A stretch of 38,486 nucleotides of DNA from Rheinheimera sediminis (GTDB lineage Bacteria > Pseudomonadota > Gammaproteobacteria > Enterobacterales > Alteromonadaceae), in NCBI RefSeq assembly GCF_004005375.1, contig NZ_RZUF01000030.1:1-38486 (forward strand), in the 5' to 3' direction. Below, piece by piece: positions 23,950 to 32,768 of the stretch. Position 1 is the first letter of the stretch, and every line of letters begins with the position of its first letter. Under the pieces are notes generated by a model, which was not told the origin of the DNA, did not search any database, and saw only the letters and a program-made list of their open reading frames with translations. The translations under genes were made by a program, and so were the position numbers.

Positions 23950-26775
23950 ATGAGCCCATTAACCACCCGGTTAGCCGCTGTATTGCCGTTTGAGTTACAG
24001 CATGAAGTCGATCTGGTATTACCCACTGTGGTGATGCCTGATTTAAGCACTGCACAGCTACAAGAGTTCAAACTCTTGCTGGCGGTCAGTCCGTTTTTAA
24101 GCCGGGTGATGCAACAACAGCCAGAACTTATTGCTGTGCTTTTGAATAAAGAGCTGCTCGCTTTGCCTTTGGCTCATCACAACCCTTTGCTCGTTCTTAG
24201 CGAGCAAACCGAAGCCGCCGTATTTAAAGCTTTGCGCCGTTGCCGTAATGCGCAGCTGGCCCAAATTCTGGCAGCCGATATTCTTGAGGTCAAATCAACG
24301 GAGCAGTGCTTGCTGGATATCTCAGGCATGGCAAATAATCTGATTAACAGCGCTTATCAGTGGGCTTATCAGGATGTGGCCACTCAGTGGGGCCAGCCTT
24401 TGGATCAACAAGGCAAGCCTATGCCTTTACTGATTTTAGGTATGGGTAAACTGGGTGGCGGTGAGCTGAACTTCTCGTCCGACATCGACCTGATTTTTAC
24501 CTATCCACACAACGGCGAAACCAGCGGTGGGCGCAGAGCCGTTGAAAATCAGCAGTTTTTTACCAAGTTAGGCCAGAAGCTGATTTCAGCTCTGCATCAG
24601 GTCACTGCCGATGGTTTTGTCTTTAGAGTCGATATGCGCTTACGGCCTTTTGGCGACAGCGGCCCGCTGGTGCTGAGTTTTGCCGCTATGGAGGATTATT
24701 ATCAGGCACAGGGCAGGGAGTGGGAGCGTTACGCTATGCTCAAAGCCCGTATTCTAAACCCAGACCCAGTGCATGCGGTGGAGCTGAATCAGCTACTAAA
24801 ACCTTTTGTTTACCGCCGTTACATCGATTACTCAGCGCTGGAATCTCTGCGCCGGATGAAACAGCTCATCGAGCAGGAAAACCGTCGTCGCAACCGCGTG
24901 GATAATATAAAGCTAGGTGCTGGCGGTATTCGTGAAGTCGAGTTTGTGGTGCAAACTCTGCAGCTGATCCGTGGTGGCCGTATTCCAGAGTTGCAGCAAG
25001 TGTCGATTTTTAAAGCCTTAGACGCTTTGCAAAGTCAGGGTTTATTAGACACGGAGCAACAGCAACAACTGCGGCAGGATTATCTGTGGTTGCGTAAAGT
25101 AGAGCAGTTATTACAAGGCCTCGACGATCAACAAACTCAAACTTTACCGGCCGATGAGCTGAACCGGCAACGCATGGTCTTGGGGCTTGGCTTTGAAAAC
25201 TGGCAGCAACTAATTGATACCACAGTACAGGCCATGGGGCGTATTCATCAGCATTTTAAACTGGTGATTGATCAAGGCGATAACCCTGAACCGGAAGAAA
25301 TGATACTGGGCCGTCTATGTTGGGACAGCGAATTATCCTCTGACGATTTAGCCGAACATCTGGAGTGGTTAGCTGCTGAAGAAGCCACAGAGCTGTTGGA
25401 TCATCTGAAGCAATTCAAACAAGACTGTCAAAAGCGCAGCGTGGGTCCTCGAGGTCGGGAGTTGCTGGAAAAACTTATTCCGGTGTTATTGCATCAACTG
25501 GCCAAACAGCAAGGCTCGGCTTTGGTCTTGCAACGAGTCCTCGGTGTATTTAGGCAGATAGTCAGCCGTACCGCTTATCTGGAGCTATTATCCGAAAACC
25601 CGCCTGCGCTGCAGCAACTGGTGATGTTATGTCATAAAAGTGGCTGGCTGGCCGAACATCTGGCCCGTTATCCCTTGTTGCTGGATGAACTGATAGACCC
25701 TGCTCAGCTATATCAGGTACCTGACTCCACAGATTATCAGGACAAACTGCGCCAGGTGATGCTTCGAGTGCCAACCGACGATTTGGAGCTGCAAATGGAA
25801 GTGCTGCGCCAGTTTAAGCAGGCACAACAACTTCGTATTGCCGCTGCTGATATCACAGGTATTTTGCCTCTGATGAAGGTGAGTGATCATCTGACCTTTT
25901 TAGCTGAAGCTATTATTGCTGCCGTAGTCGAACTAGCCTGGCAACAAATGGCAGAAAAATATGGTTTACCAGCAGGTTTAAAACCAGAAGATGCCAAAGC
26001 TTTTGCTGTGCTGGCTTATGGCAAATTGGGTGGGCTGGAGCTGGGGTATGGCTCGGATTTAGATCTGGTCTTTGTGCATCAGTGCGATAATCTGGCACCG
26101 ACTCAAGGTGATAAAGCCATTGATTCCCGTCAGTTTTACATCAAGTTGGTGCAGCGTATAGTACATATGTTTACCACCAGAACACCAAGTGGTGTTTTGT
26201 ACGATATTGACACCCGTTTACGTCCGGCTGGCAATGCCGGGCTATTGGCTGTGCATATTGATACCTATGCTGATTATCTGGAAAAAGAAGCCTGGACCTG
26301 GGAACACCAGGCCTTAGTGCGCAGTCGTCTGGTCTATGGCGACAGCAAAATTGCCCAACGTTTTCATCAAATACGCAGTGAAATCTTAGCCAAACCGCGG
26401 GATTTAGTAGTGCTAAATGCCGAAGTGACTGAAATGCGGCAAAAGCTGCGACAGCATCACGGCGAGCAGTCAACTGAAGTGAAACATGCTTCCGGTGGCA
26501 TAGTGGACCTGGAGTTTATCAGTCAGTATCTGGTATTGGGCTACGGCCATCAGTATGCGGATTTGTATTTCTACAGTGACAACATTCGTATTCTGGATGC
26601 GGCTGCAGCTGTGGGTTTACTGCACACTGAGCAAACACAAGCATTGCAGCAGGCTTATCAGCAGTTAAGAGGAGTAAGCCACCGGCAAACTCTGGCTCCA
26701 GCCACTGAAAGCGCGCAGCAGTTAGAAAATGCGATGGAACAAGTACGCGAAGTGTGGGAGCAGTTGTTTGGCTAA
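23950..26775 (+). CDS. glnE: Glutamine synthetase adenylyltransferase / deadenylase
   Basis: A 941-residue bifunctional enzyme that adenylylates glutamine synthetase when nitrogen is plentiful and removes AMP when it is scarce, under PII control. Two nucleotidyltransferase domains are obvious: GMGKLGGGELNFSSDIDLIF (about 164-183, deadenylase half) and AYGKLGGLELGYGSDLDLVF (about 687-706, adenylylase half), separated by a helical regulatory region. Each carries the G-S/x-D-x-D metal site. The length matches E. coli GlnE (946). GAGGT precedes the ATG, 7 bp after ygiF, so the two are probably one transcript. Confidence 0.98.
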   Translation: MSPLTTRLAAVLPFELQHEVDLVLPTVVMPDLSTAQLQEFKLLLAVSPFLSRVMQQQPELIAVLLNKELLALPLAHHNPLLVLSEQTEAAVFKALRRCRNAQLAQILAADILEVKSTEQCLLDISGMANNLINSAYQWAYQDVATQWGQPLDQQGKPMPLLILGMGKLGGGELNFSSDIDLIFTYPHNGETSGGRRAVENQQFFTKLGQKLISALHQVTADGFVFRVDMRLRPFGDSGPLVLSFAAMEDYYQAQGREWERYAMLKARILNPDPVHAVELNQLLKPFVYRRYIDYSALESLRRMKQLIEQENRRRNRVDNIKLGAGGIREVEFVVQTLQLIRGGRIPELQQVSIFKALDALQSQGLLDTEQQQQLRQDYLWLRKVEQLLQGLDDQQTQTLPADELNRQRMVLGLGFENWQQLIDTTVQAMGRIHQHFKLVIDQGDNPEPEEMILGRLCWDSELSSDDLAEHLEWLAAEEATELLDHLKQFKQDCQKRSVGPRGRELLEKLIPVLLHQLAKQQGSALVLQRVLGVFRQIVSRTAYLELLSENPPALQQLVMLCHKSGWLAEHLARYPLLLDELIDPAQLYQVPDSTDYQDKLRQVMLRVPTDDLELQMEVLRQFKQAQQLRIAAADITGILPLMKVSDHLTFLAEAIIAAVVELAWQQMAEKYGLPAGLKPEDAKAFAVLAYGKLGGLELGYGSDLDLVFVHQCDNLAPTQGDKAIDSRQFYIKLVQRIVHMFTTRTPSGVLYDIDTRLRPAGNAGLLAVHIDTYADYLEKEAWTWEHQALVRSRLVYGDSKIAQRFHQIRSEILAKPRDLVVLNAEVTEMRQKLRQHHGEQSTEVKHASGGIVDLEFISQYLVLGYGHQYADLYFYSDNIRILDAAAAVGLLHTEQTQALQQAYQQLRGVSHRQTLAPATESAQQLENAMEQVREVWEQLFG

Positions 26776-26801
26776 AAACGCACGCATACGCCAGGCAGAA
26801 G

Positions 26802-27440
26802 TTATTTGACTCTGCGGCGTGGTGCGTTGATGTTGATGCAATTTTGTTGCAGGAATGGAATGATCTTATCTGTCAGCACCACAGCTCTGGACAGGTTGCA
26901 GAAGTACGCCTGGACTGGCTGTTCAAAGTCTGAAGAAATGGCCTGCGATGTTTCCTGAATAGCACTGATATAGCTGAACTCAGTCTGGAAATAGTGCTTT
27001 ACTTTGTAATCTTTAGAGAGAACCCAAAACAGTTCAACCCCTTCTTTGCGCCCTTGCATGGTCAACACTGTTTTTAGGGTGTCACCTACTCTGAAACGTC
27101 TGTCGGTTGCTTTGCCTTTCCAGTTTTCTGGTAAGGCGACCATGCGGTTGGCTCGCTCGCGCAGTAGAACCACCAGGTTGCTGTGATCCTCAGACAACTC
27201 AATGACAAAGTCAGCTGATCCATCGTTTTTTTCTTCAAAGGAACTACGAATATTACTATAAAAGTTAGTGAATCCTTTGACTGCATCTGAGCTTTTTTCT
27301 GACAGAGTTTCCGGTTTGAAATACAGCAACTCCGGCTTAAACATCACAATAGCAGCAAGTATCAGTAATAAAGCTGCAAGCAACAAGTGCTTGATCCAAA
27401 ACCACATAGCTTTTATCCAAGGCCAGCATACCCGCATCAT
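26802..27440 (-). CDS. Membrane-anchored hypothetical protein
   Basis: A 212-residue protein of unknown function. A strong hydrophobic helix at about 12-34 anchors it, followed by a polar domain of about 170 residues that should be periplasmic, rich in charged residues, with two late cysteines (in YFCNL and QQNCIN), and a basic tail APRRRVK. The start is chosen at ATG 27440 because AAGGCAGG lies 5-10 bases upstream; TTG 27458 and ATG 27407 are alternatives. It converges on glnE and lies downstream of lpxL, with a MITE in between. I recognise no family. Confidence 0.7.
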   Translation of the reverse strand: MMRVCWPWIKAMWFWIKHLLLAALLLILAAIVMFKPELLYFKPETLSEKSSDAVKGFTNFYSNIRSSFEEKNDGSADFVIELSEDHSNLVVLLRERANRMVALPENWKGKATDRRFRVGDTLKTVLTMQGRKEGVELFWVLSKDYKVKHYFQTEFSYISAIQETSQAISSDFEQPVQAYFCNLSRAVVLTDKIIPFLQQNCININAPRRRVK

Positions 27441-27732
27441 AGCCTGCCTTTGCGCCAAGCTGCAACTTCAGTTCGTTTCTGCTGCAACTGCCTTTGGCTA
27501 ATATAACCTGAACTCGGGATAATGAGTGTCGACTTTTTTCGATTTAATGAATTAAATCAACGAAGTAAAATTATTGCGTCAAGCAACCAAAGTCTTTGCT
27601 GACTGAATGCACAGATTTTTCTGGATCTCAAGGCGCCTTGTCGTACGCCATAGCAAGCTATGGCTAGACGGAGCAACGCAGAGAGGCGCGAAAAGATGTT
27701 TATTCAGTGGCACGGCTTATCCCGAGTTCAGG
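27441..27732. other. Intergenic region occupied by a MITE
   Basis: Most of this gap between lpxL and the hypothetical membrane protein is the 228-bp element at 27506-27733. The remaining 65 bp before the downstream gene show no clear promoter. Confidence 0.7.
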
Positions 27733-27733
27733 T
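27506..27733. mobile_element. 228-bp MITE-like element with 17-bp terminal inverted repeats
   Basis: The ends are ACCTGAACTCGGGATAA (27506-27522) and its exact reverse complement (27717-27733). Identical TAATATA flanks at 27499-27505 and 27734-27740 form a 7-bp target duplication. There is no transposase gene. Inside are the palindromes GATTTAAT/ATTAAATC (27541-27558) and GCCATAGC/GCTATGGC (27647-27664), plus imperfect inner arms around ACTGAAT...TTCAGT, so the whole element can fold into one long hairpin. The last base of the lpxL stop codon is the first base of the element. Confidence 0.85.
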
Positions 27734-28656
27734 TAATATAAGCTTGGGTCGTCCGGATTGGGCCGGGTTTTAAAGCGGCGGTGCAACCACATATATTGTT
27801 CCGGGTGCGCCAATATGCCTTGTTCCAGCCACTGATTGACCCTGGTGACATCAGCTTTGTTATCGCCACTTGGAAAGTTGTCAAAGGCGGGTAAGGCTTC
27901 AACCTGATAGCCTTTGTTATCAGGTAAACGATAGCAGTGAATAGGGACAGCGGCACAGTTGGCGCTGTTGGCAAACAACAAGGTGCCCGTGGTAGTGGCG
28001 GTTTCCTTGACAGCAAAAAAAGGCACAAACTCAGCCTTGGTGCGGCCATAATCCTGATCCGGCAGATAAAAACAAACTTCTTTGCTGTTTAGCGCATTGA
28101 TCAGCTCACGTACATCCCGTTTACCAATCAGGTATTTGTTGGACTGAACCCGGCCATGGTACTGAAAATACTCCATCACTTCGTTATCATTCGGTCGGTA
28201 AAATCCTACTGATGGATGAGTGTTGCCAAAGGCGCGGCCAATCATTTCCAGCGATAAAAAGTGGCCCGATAGTAATAACACACCTTTGCCCTGATCCAGC
28301 ACTGCTTTGATGTGTTCATAGCCACTGAAATGGCACAAAGAGCGGACACGCCATTCCGGCCACCACCAGGCCATAAAGGTTTCAAAGGCGGCTTTACCGG
28401 TTTCTTTAAAGTTTTGTCGGACCAGCGCTTCACGTTCCGCTACTGGCATATCGGGGAAGCATAGCTCCAGATTGCGGCGTGTTACTTTGACGCGGGATTT
28501 CAGAGTTTTCATCAACAGCACACCCAAAGCGTCGCCCAGTTTCATCAGCACTGGGTAAGGCAGCCAGAGTAAAATCCACATCAGGCCAAGGCCAAGCCAC
28601 AAAGGCCAGTGTTTAGGGTGCAAAAAACTCAGACGAAAACGCGGGACATGAACCAC
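27733..28656 (-). CDS. lpxL: Lipid A lauroyl acyltransferase, LpxL family
   Basis: A 307-residue inner-membrane acyltransferase that adds a secondary acyl chain to Kdo2-lipid IVA. The H-x(4)-E catalytic motif HFLSLE is near residue 132, as in E. coli LpxL (306 aa). Other shared blocks are LHPKHWPLWLGLG at the N-terminus, RRNLELCFPDM, YRPNDNEVM, LPDQDYGRTK and the end PEQYMWLHRRFKTRP. LpxL is favoured over LpxM or LpxP by these matches. GTG 28656 is chosen because GAGG is about 7 bases upstream; TTG 28662 would be too close. The stop codon touches a MITE. Confidence 0.92.
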   Translation of the reverse strand: MVHVPRFRLSFLHPKHWPLWLGLGLMWILLWLPYPVLMKLGDALGVLLMKTLKSRVKVTRRNLELCFPDMPVAEREALVRQNFKETGKAAFETFMAWWWPEWRVRSLCHFSGYEHIKAVLDQGKGVLLLSGHFLSLEMIGRAFGNTHPSVGFYRPNDNEVMEYFQYHGRVQSNKYLIGKRDVRELINALNSKEVCFYLPDQDYGRTKAEFVPFFAVKETATTTGTLLFANSANCAAVPIHCYRLPDNKGYQVEALPAFDNFPSGDNKADVTRVNQWLEQGILAHPEQYMWLHRRFKTRPNPDDPSLY

Positions 28657-28786
28657 AACCAATCCTCGGGCAAAAAAAGTGCGGCTATTGTAACGAAAAA
28701 AAGCGGGGATAAAAGCGCTAACTGGTAGGAACAGGCCGGACTGAAACTACAATGGCAGTTTCAGTCTGGCTGCTGTGAAAAGAGTA

Positions 28787-30133
28787 TTAGTTACCTAAAG
28801 CTCTGTTTACAGTGAATAAATCTTCTTCAGTTAAAGTACCTGCTGCTTGTTTTAGCGCCAAAACAGACAAAATATAGTCGTAACGGGCTTTCGACAAATT
28901 ACGGCGGGCATCAAACAGGTTACGGGTACTTTGCAGTACGTCAACAATAGTACGGGTACCTACTTCAAAGCCTGCTTCAGTGGCTTTTAATGCGCTTTCT
29001 GCTGAAATGACGGCCTGCTCCAGTGCTTTGGTACTGGAGATCAAAGCACCTACATTGTTGTAGTTGCTGCGAACCTGACGGATCACGCTGCGGTGACTCA
29101 GTTCTAAATCTTCAGCGGCTTCCACATAGTTAGCACGTACTACTTCTTCGTTAGCCACAGTACCGCCACCGGAGTAAATAGGTACTACCAGATTGATACC
29201 AATGGAGCTAGTGTCAGTACGAGGAGAATTCGAACCCACACCTGTATCTTTATTTCTACCGTTACTGTTTTGAAGACCAGTAGATGCCTGCAAATCCAAG
29301 GTTGGGTAATGGCCTGAGCGGGCAATCTGAACATTGTGCTCGGCGATATCTAATGACAGTTTACGGATTTTCAGCTCCAGATTATTATCCTGAGCTGTTT
29401 GTACCCAATCCTGTGGGTTATTTGGTGTCGGCTGACTGGTGCTGAACCGTGATGTATTTAACGGATCCAGTTGAGCATGGTATTCACCGGTAATTTCGCG
29501 TAAAAACTCACGGGCTGTTTCCAGATTGTTTTGTGCACTGATTTCACGTGCAACTGCACTATCAAACTGAGCCTGAGCTTCATGTACGTCGGTAATGGCA
29601 GTTAAACCTACCGCAAAACGTTGTTTGGTTTGTTCAAGTTGACGTTCAATGGCACGCTTTTCGGCAACCACAAAACTTAAGTTGTCTTCAGCTGTTAATA
29701 CATCAAAATAAGTTTGAGAGACACGAACTATCAAAGTCTGTAATGCGGAATCATAAGCGGTTTGACCCTGCAAGGCCGCTTTTTCAGCGATAGACAAGTT
29801 CTCATAACGGCTCCAGTCAAATAAAGACTGGGTTAAGTTAATACCTGCTCTGACTGTATTGCTTTCGGCATCATACAGAGCACCAGTGGTATTGTTCATG
29901 TTGTCGCCAAAAGAGTGGGTTGCCCCTGCAGTAAAATTTACTTGTGGTAACAAGCTGGCTTTGGATACATCAATGCGCGCTTTGGCTGCATCACGGGTAG
30001 CGGCCGCTTTTAATACTTGCGGGTCTTTTTTAGTCGCCAACTGATAAATGGTTTGCAAGTTTTCGGCATTTGCCTGCACACTCAGGAGAGCCAGTGCCGA
30101 GCCTATCAACGTGCCTAACAAGGTTTTTTTCAT
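28787..30133 (-). CDS. tolC: Outer-membrane efflux channel TolC
   Basis: A 448-residue TolC-type channel through which drug pumps and type I secretion systems export. A signal peptide covers about 1-23 (MKKTLLGTLIGSALALLSVQANA before ENL). Two repeated helical halves are visible, each with long coiled helices and a strand segment (QTYFDVLTAEDNLSF...QRFAVGLTAITDVHEAQAQFD, and the later GFEVGTRTIVDVLQSTRNLF), typical of the internal duplication. The start is ATG 30133, which gives a proper signal peptide; an upstream start would put eight polar residues first. Divergent from nudF as in E. coli. Confidence 0.95.
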   Translation of the reverse strand: MKKTLLGTLIGSALALLSVQANAENLQTIYQLATKKDPQVLKAAATRDAAKARIDVSKASLLPQVNFTAGATHSFGDNMNNTTGALYDAESNTVRAGINLTQSLFDWSRYENLSIAEKAALQGQTAYDSALQTLIVRVSQTYFDVLTAEDNLSFVVAEKRAIERQLEQTKQRFAVGLTAITDVHEAQAQFDSAVAREISAQNNLETAREFLREITGEYHAQLDPLNTSRFSTSQPTPNNPQDWVQTAQDNNLELKIRKLSLDIAEHNVQIARSGHYPTLDLQASTGLQNSNGRNKDTGVGSNSPRTDTSSIGINLVVPIYSGGGTVANEEVVRANYVEAAEDLELSHRSVIRQVRSNYNNVGALISSTKALEQAVISAESALKATEAGFEVGTRTIVDVLQSTRNLFDARRNLSKARYDYILSVLALKQAAGTLTEEDLFTVNRALGN

Positions 30134-30169
30134 AACCGAAAGTCCATAATTGTGCAAAAGTGGTCCAAT

Positions 30170-30186
30170 AATACCTTGTTGGTATT
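30170..30186. promoter_or_regulatory. Palindrome in the tolC-nudF intergenic region
   Basis: AATACC-TTGTT-GGTATT is a perfect 6-bp palindrome, 37 bp upstream of tolC and 52 bp upstream of nudF. It may be an operator; no regulator can be named. Confidence 0.35.
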
Positions 30187-30237
30187 AACTAAGTAATGAC
30201 TAAAGCGTAAACAGCATAGGTTCAAGTGTAACAGAAT

Positions 30238-30885
30238 GTGAGTCTTCAAATGCCTGATTTCAAGCCAGAAAATTATCCATCTTTTCATTCCTCTGATGTA
30301 AAAATACTCGACCAGAACACAGTTTTTCAGGGTTTTTTCCGGATCGACAGCTACACAGTAGCGCATAAACTATTTAATGGGGGCTGGAGTAGTGAAGTAA
30401 AACGCGAATTATTTGAGCGCGGTCATGCGGTGATAGTACTGCCTTACGATGTTAAAAACGACAGTCTGGTGCTGATTGAGCAATTTCGTATTGGCGCTTT
30501 GCAGAATCCCAATGGTCCCTGGTTGCTGGAAGCTATAGCCGGCATGATTGAGCAGGGCGAGACTGTGGAGCAGGTGGCGCAACGCGAATCAGAGGAAGAA
30601 GCCGGCCTGAAGCTGACAGAGTTTTGGCCTATGCTTAGCTATCAAAGCAGTCCTGGTGGCAGTACTGAGCGTATTTACTTAGTGCTGGCCAGGCTGCAGC
30701 ATCAGGTCGCAAGCGGGGTTTATGGCTTGGCATCTGAGCAGGAAGATATTAAAGTTCACAGCCTGCCGCGCCTTATGGCAATGCAGTTATTGCAGCAAGG
30801 AAAAATTGATAATGCGGCTACTGTCATAGCCCTGCAATGGTTAGCCTTGAATCTGGAGCAGGTTAAAGCGCGCTGGTTAGATTAA
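30238..30885 (+). CDS. nudF: ADP-ribose pyrophosphatase
   Basis: A 215-residue Nudix hydrolase that cleaves ADP-ribose to AMP and ribose-5-phosphate. The Nudix box is complete: GMIEQGETVEQVAQRESEEE followed by AGL. The context WLLEAIAGMIEQGE and YQSSPGGSTERIYLVLA match NudF/AspP (E. coli 209 aa). The start may be GTG 30238 or ATG 30250. It begins the conserved cluster nudF-yqiB-cpdA-yqiA-parE. Confidence 0.95.
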   Translation: MSLQMPDFKPENYPSFHSSDVKILDQNTVFQGFFRIDSYTVAHKLFNGGWSSEVKRELFERGHAVIVLPYDVKNDSLVLIEQFRIGALQNPNGPWLLEAIAGMIEQGETVEQVAQRESEEEAGLKLTEFWPMLSYQSSPGGSTERIYLVLARLQHQVASGVYGLASEQEDIKVHSLPRLMAMQLLQQGKIDNAATVIALQWLALNLEQVKARWLD

Positions 30886-30929
30886 ATATTCATCATCACC
30901 ACAAGAGTTAAAGAGGTTAAGTAGCTGGT

Positions 30930-31373
30930 ATGCCAAATCTGGCCAGAAAACGTTATGTGCCTTATCTGCCTGATTTTCTCAGTTTATGTGAGCGAAATTA
31001 TGCGCAGCTGCGTTTTTTCCTGCCTGGTAATCAGCGCCAGGGCCAACGTTGCCTTATTCATATCAATGCCAGCGAAAGTTATCAGGTGGAATTACTTGAG
31101 TTGTGTAAATACACAACGACCGTCAGTATCGAGCTGATTGGTCAGTCGATGACAGGCTGGATAAAACCCCGTTTCGAAGTGCGTTTGTACCACGATGCCC
31201 GTCTTGCTGAGGTGTTGGCTTGTCAGCAAGTGCGGCAGTTTAAAGCTGTCTACAGTTACCCCAATGTGGATATGTTGTTGCCCGATGAAAAGCGGCAGAT
31301 TAACTTGCTGCTGCGCGACTGGCTGAATCTGTGTTCACGTCGTGGTTATCAGAATAGCGGGTTAATGGCCTGA
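30930..31373 (+). CDS. yqiB: DUF1249 family protein YqiB
   Basis: A 147-residue cytoplasmic protein of the DUF1249 family, with YVPYLPDFLSLCERNYAQLRFFLPG at the start and EVRLYHDARLAEVLACQQVRQF in the middle. The function is unknown but its place between nudF and cpdA is conserved. The stop codon overlaps the cpdA start (TGATG at 31371-31375), so translation is coupled. Confidence 0.93.
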   Translation: MPNLARKRYVPYLPDFLSLCERNYAQLRFFLPGNQRQGQRCLIHINASESYQVELLELCKYTTTVSIELIGQSMTGWIKPRFEVRLYHDARLAEVLACQQVRQFKAVYSYPNVDMLLPDEKRQINLLLRDWLNLCSRRGYQNSGLMA

Positions 31374-32143
31374 TGGCATTTGTGTTTGCGCAGCAAGATT
31401 CTTATCGTTTGCTACAGATTTCTGATTGTCATTTAGTGGCTGAAGCTGATGGCTGCTTTTGTGCCGTGCAGCCTTATCGTCAACTAGAGCTGCTGTTCGC
31501 CAGGGTGCAATCCAACCGACCTGATGCGGTGATCCTGACCGGGGATTTAACTCAGGATCATAGTCTGGCGTCTTATCAGCTGATCGCCGACTTGTTCAGT
31601 CATCTGACTTGTCCGGTGTTTTATCTGCCAGGCAATCATGATGACATAGAGCTGATGCAGCAGGCTTTTGCGGCCAGACCTTTTTGTGCTGAGACTGAAT
31701 TACATCTTGGCGACTGGCATTTGTGTTTGCTCAATAGCAAAGGGCCAACACCTGCAGGTTATTTTGATCAACTCAGACAGCAGCAGTTACAGCAGCTGTT
31801 ATCGTCTTATCGGGCTGATGCAGCCGTTTGGTTGTTTTGTCATCATCATATCAGCCCTATGGGCAGTTTTATTGATGAACATATTCAGCTTGATGCCGCT
31901 GCATTATGGCAGATTATGGCGGCTGATCCACGCATCCGGGGTTTTGCCCATGGTCATTGCCATTATGCTTATGACAGAATACAACAAGGTATCCAACTGG
32001 TGGGTTGTCCTGCCAGTTCAGTGCAGTTTTTGTTGACACCAGACTATCAGCCTGTGGCCAGGCGTCCTGGTTATATTGAATGGATTTTTAATGCCAATGC
32101 TTCTGCTGATCCCGCAGTGCGCTGGCAATTTATGGAAGGGTAA
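31373..32143 (+). CDS. cpdA: 3',5'-cyclic-AMP phosphodiesterase
   Basis: A 256-residue class III phosphodiesterase that lowers cyclic AMP. The calcineurin-type metal motifs appear in order: ISDCHL (D-x-H, about 17-22), GDLTQD (about 60), GNHDD (about 86), CHHHIS (about 155) and GHCHY (about 197). E. coli CpdA has 275 residues. It overlaps yqiB by one base (TGATG) and its stop abuts the yqiA start with no gap. Confidence 0.94.
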   Translation: MAFVFAQQDSYRLLQISDCHLVAEADGCFCAVQPYRQLELLFARVQSNRPDAVILTGDLTQDHSLASYQLIADLFSHLTCPVFYLPGNHDDIELMQQAFAARPFCAETELHLGDWHLCLLNSKGPTPAGYFDQLRQQQLQQLLSSYRADAAVWLFCHHHISPMGSFIDEHIQLDAAALWQIMAADPRIRGFAHGHCHYAYDRIQQGIQLVGCPASSVQFLLTPDYQPVARRPGYIEWIFNANASADPAVRWQFMEG

Positions 32144-32713
32144 ATGTCTAAACTTGTTGTCTATTTACATGGCTTTGCCAGCTCGTCGCAATCCGAAAAA
32201 GCTTTAATCACCAAGGCCTTTTTCCAACAGCAGTTGCCTGATGTTGAATTGTTGTTGCCGGATTTACCTTATACGCCAAAAGAGGCAGTTGCCGCTATTG
32301 AGCAGGCATTGAATGGTCGTCGTCCTGATGCAGTGATAGGCAGTTCTCTGGGGGGCTTTTTGGGCACCTATCTTGCCGAACAAACAGGCTGTTATGCCGC
32401 GTTGATTAACCCTGCAGTGGCACCTTATGAGTTATTGAGCCAGCATTTTGGTACTTATCATCATCAGGTACTAAAACAGGATTTTAAAGTGGAACCACAG
32501 CATATGCCGCTGTTGGCGGAACTTGAGCGTAAGCCCTCTGTTTTGGAGCGTTATCTGGTGTTGCTGCAAGAAGGGGATGAAGTGCTGGATTATCAAAAGG
32601 CGGTGCAGTTTTATGCAGGTTGTACAGTGGATGTGCAATCAGGTGGTGATCACAGTTATCAGGGCTATGCCAATTGCCTGCCCGCTATTGTCAAGTTTTG
32701 CCAAATAGCGTAA
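32144..32713 (+). CDS. yqiA: YqiA-type alpha/beta-fold esterase
   Basis: A 189-residue alpha/beta hydrolase. The oxyanion region YLHGFASSSQSEKA lies near the start, the nucleophile elbow G-x-S-x-G is GSSLGGF (about 66-72), an aspartate occurs in EGDEVLDY (about 145) and the catalytic histidine in GGDHSYQGY (about 168-176). YqiA of E. coli (193 aa) has esterase activity on short acyl esters; its role in the cell is unclear. It starts immediately after the cpdA stop, so the genes are coupled. Confidence 0.93.
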   Translation: MSKLVVYLHGFASSSQSEKALITKAFFQQQLPDVELLLPDLPYTPKEAVAAIEQALNGRRPDAVIGSSLGGFLGTYLAEQTGCYAALINPAVAPYELLSQHFGTYHHQVLKQDFKVEPQHMPLLAELERKPSVLERYLVLLQEGDEVLDYQKAVQFYAGCTVDVQSGGDHSYQGYANCLPAIVKFCQIA

Positions 32714-32768
32714 AACAACTGGTTGTTAATACAGTAAACGAGTTATTTAGAGAAGTGATGTTTGCCTT

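Noticed and set aside
27717-28049. A 110-residue frame on the minus strand
   Set aside because: It is an alternate frame within lpxL and the MITE end.
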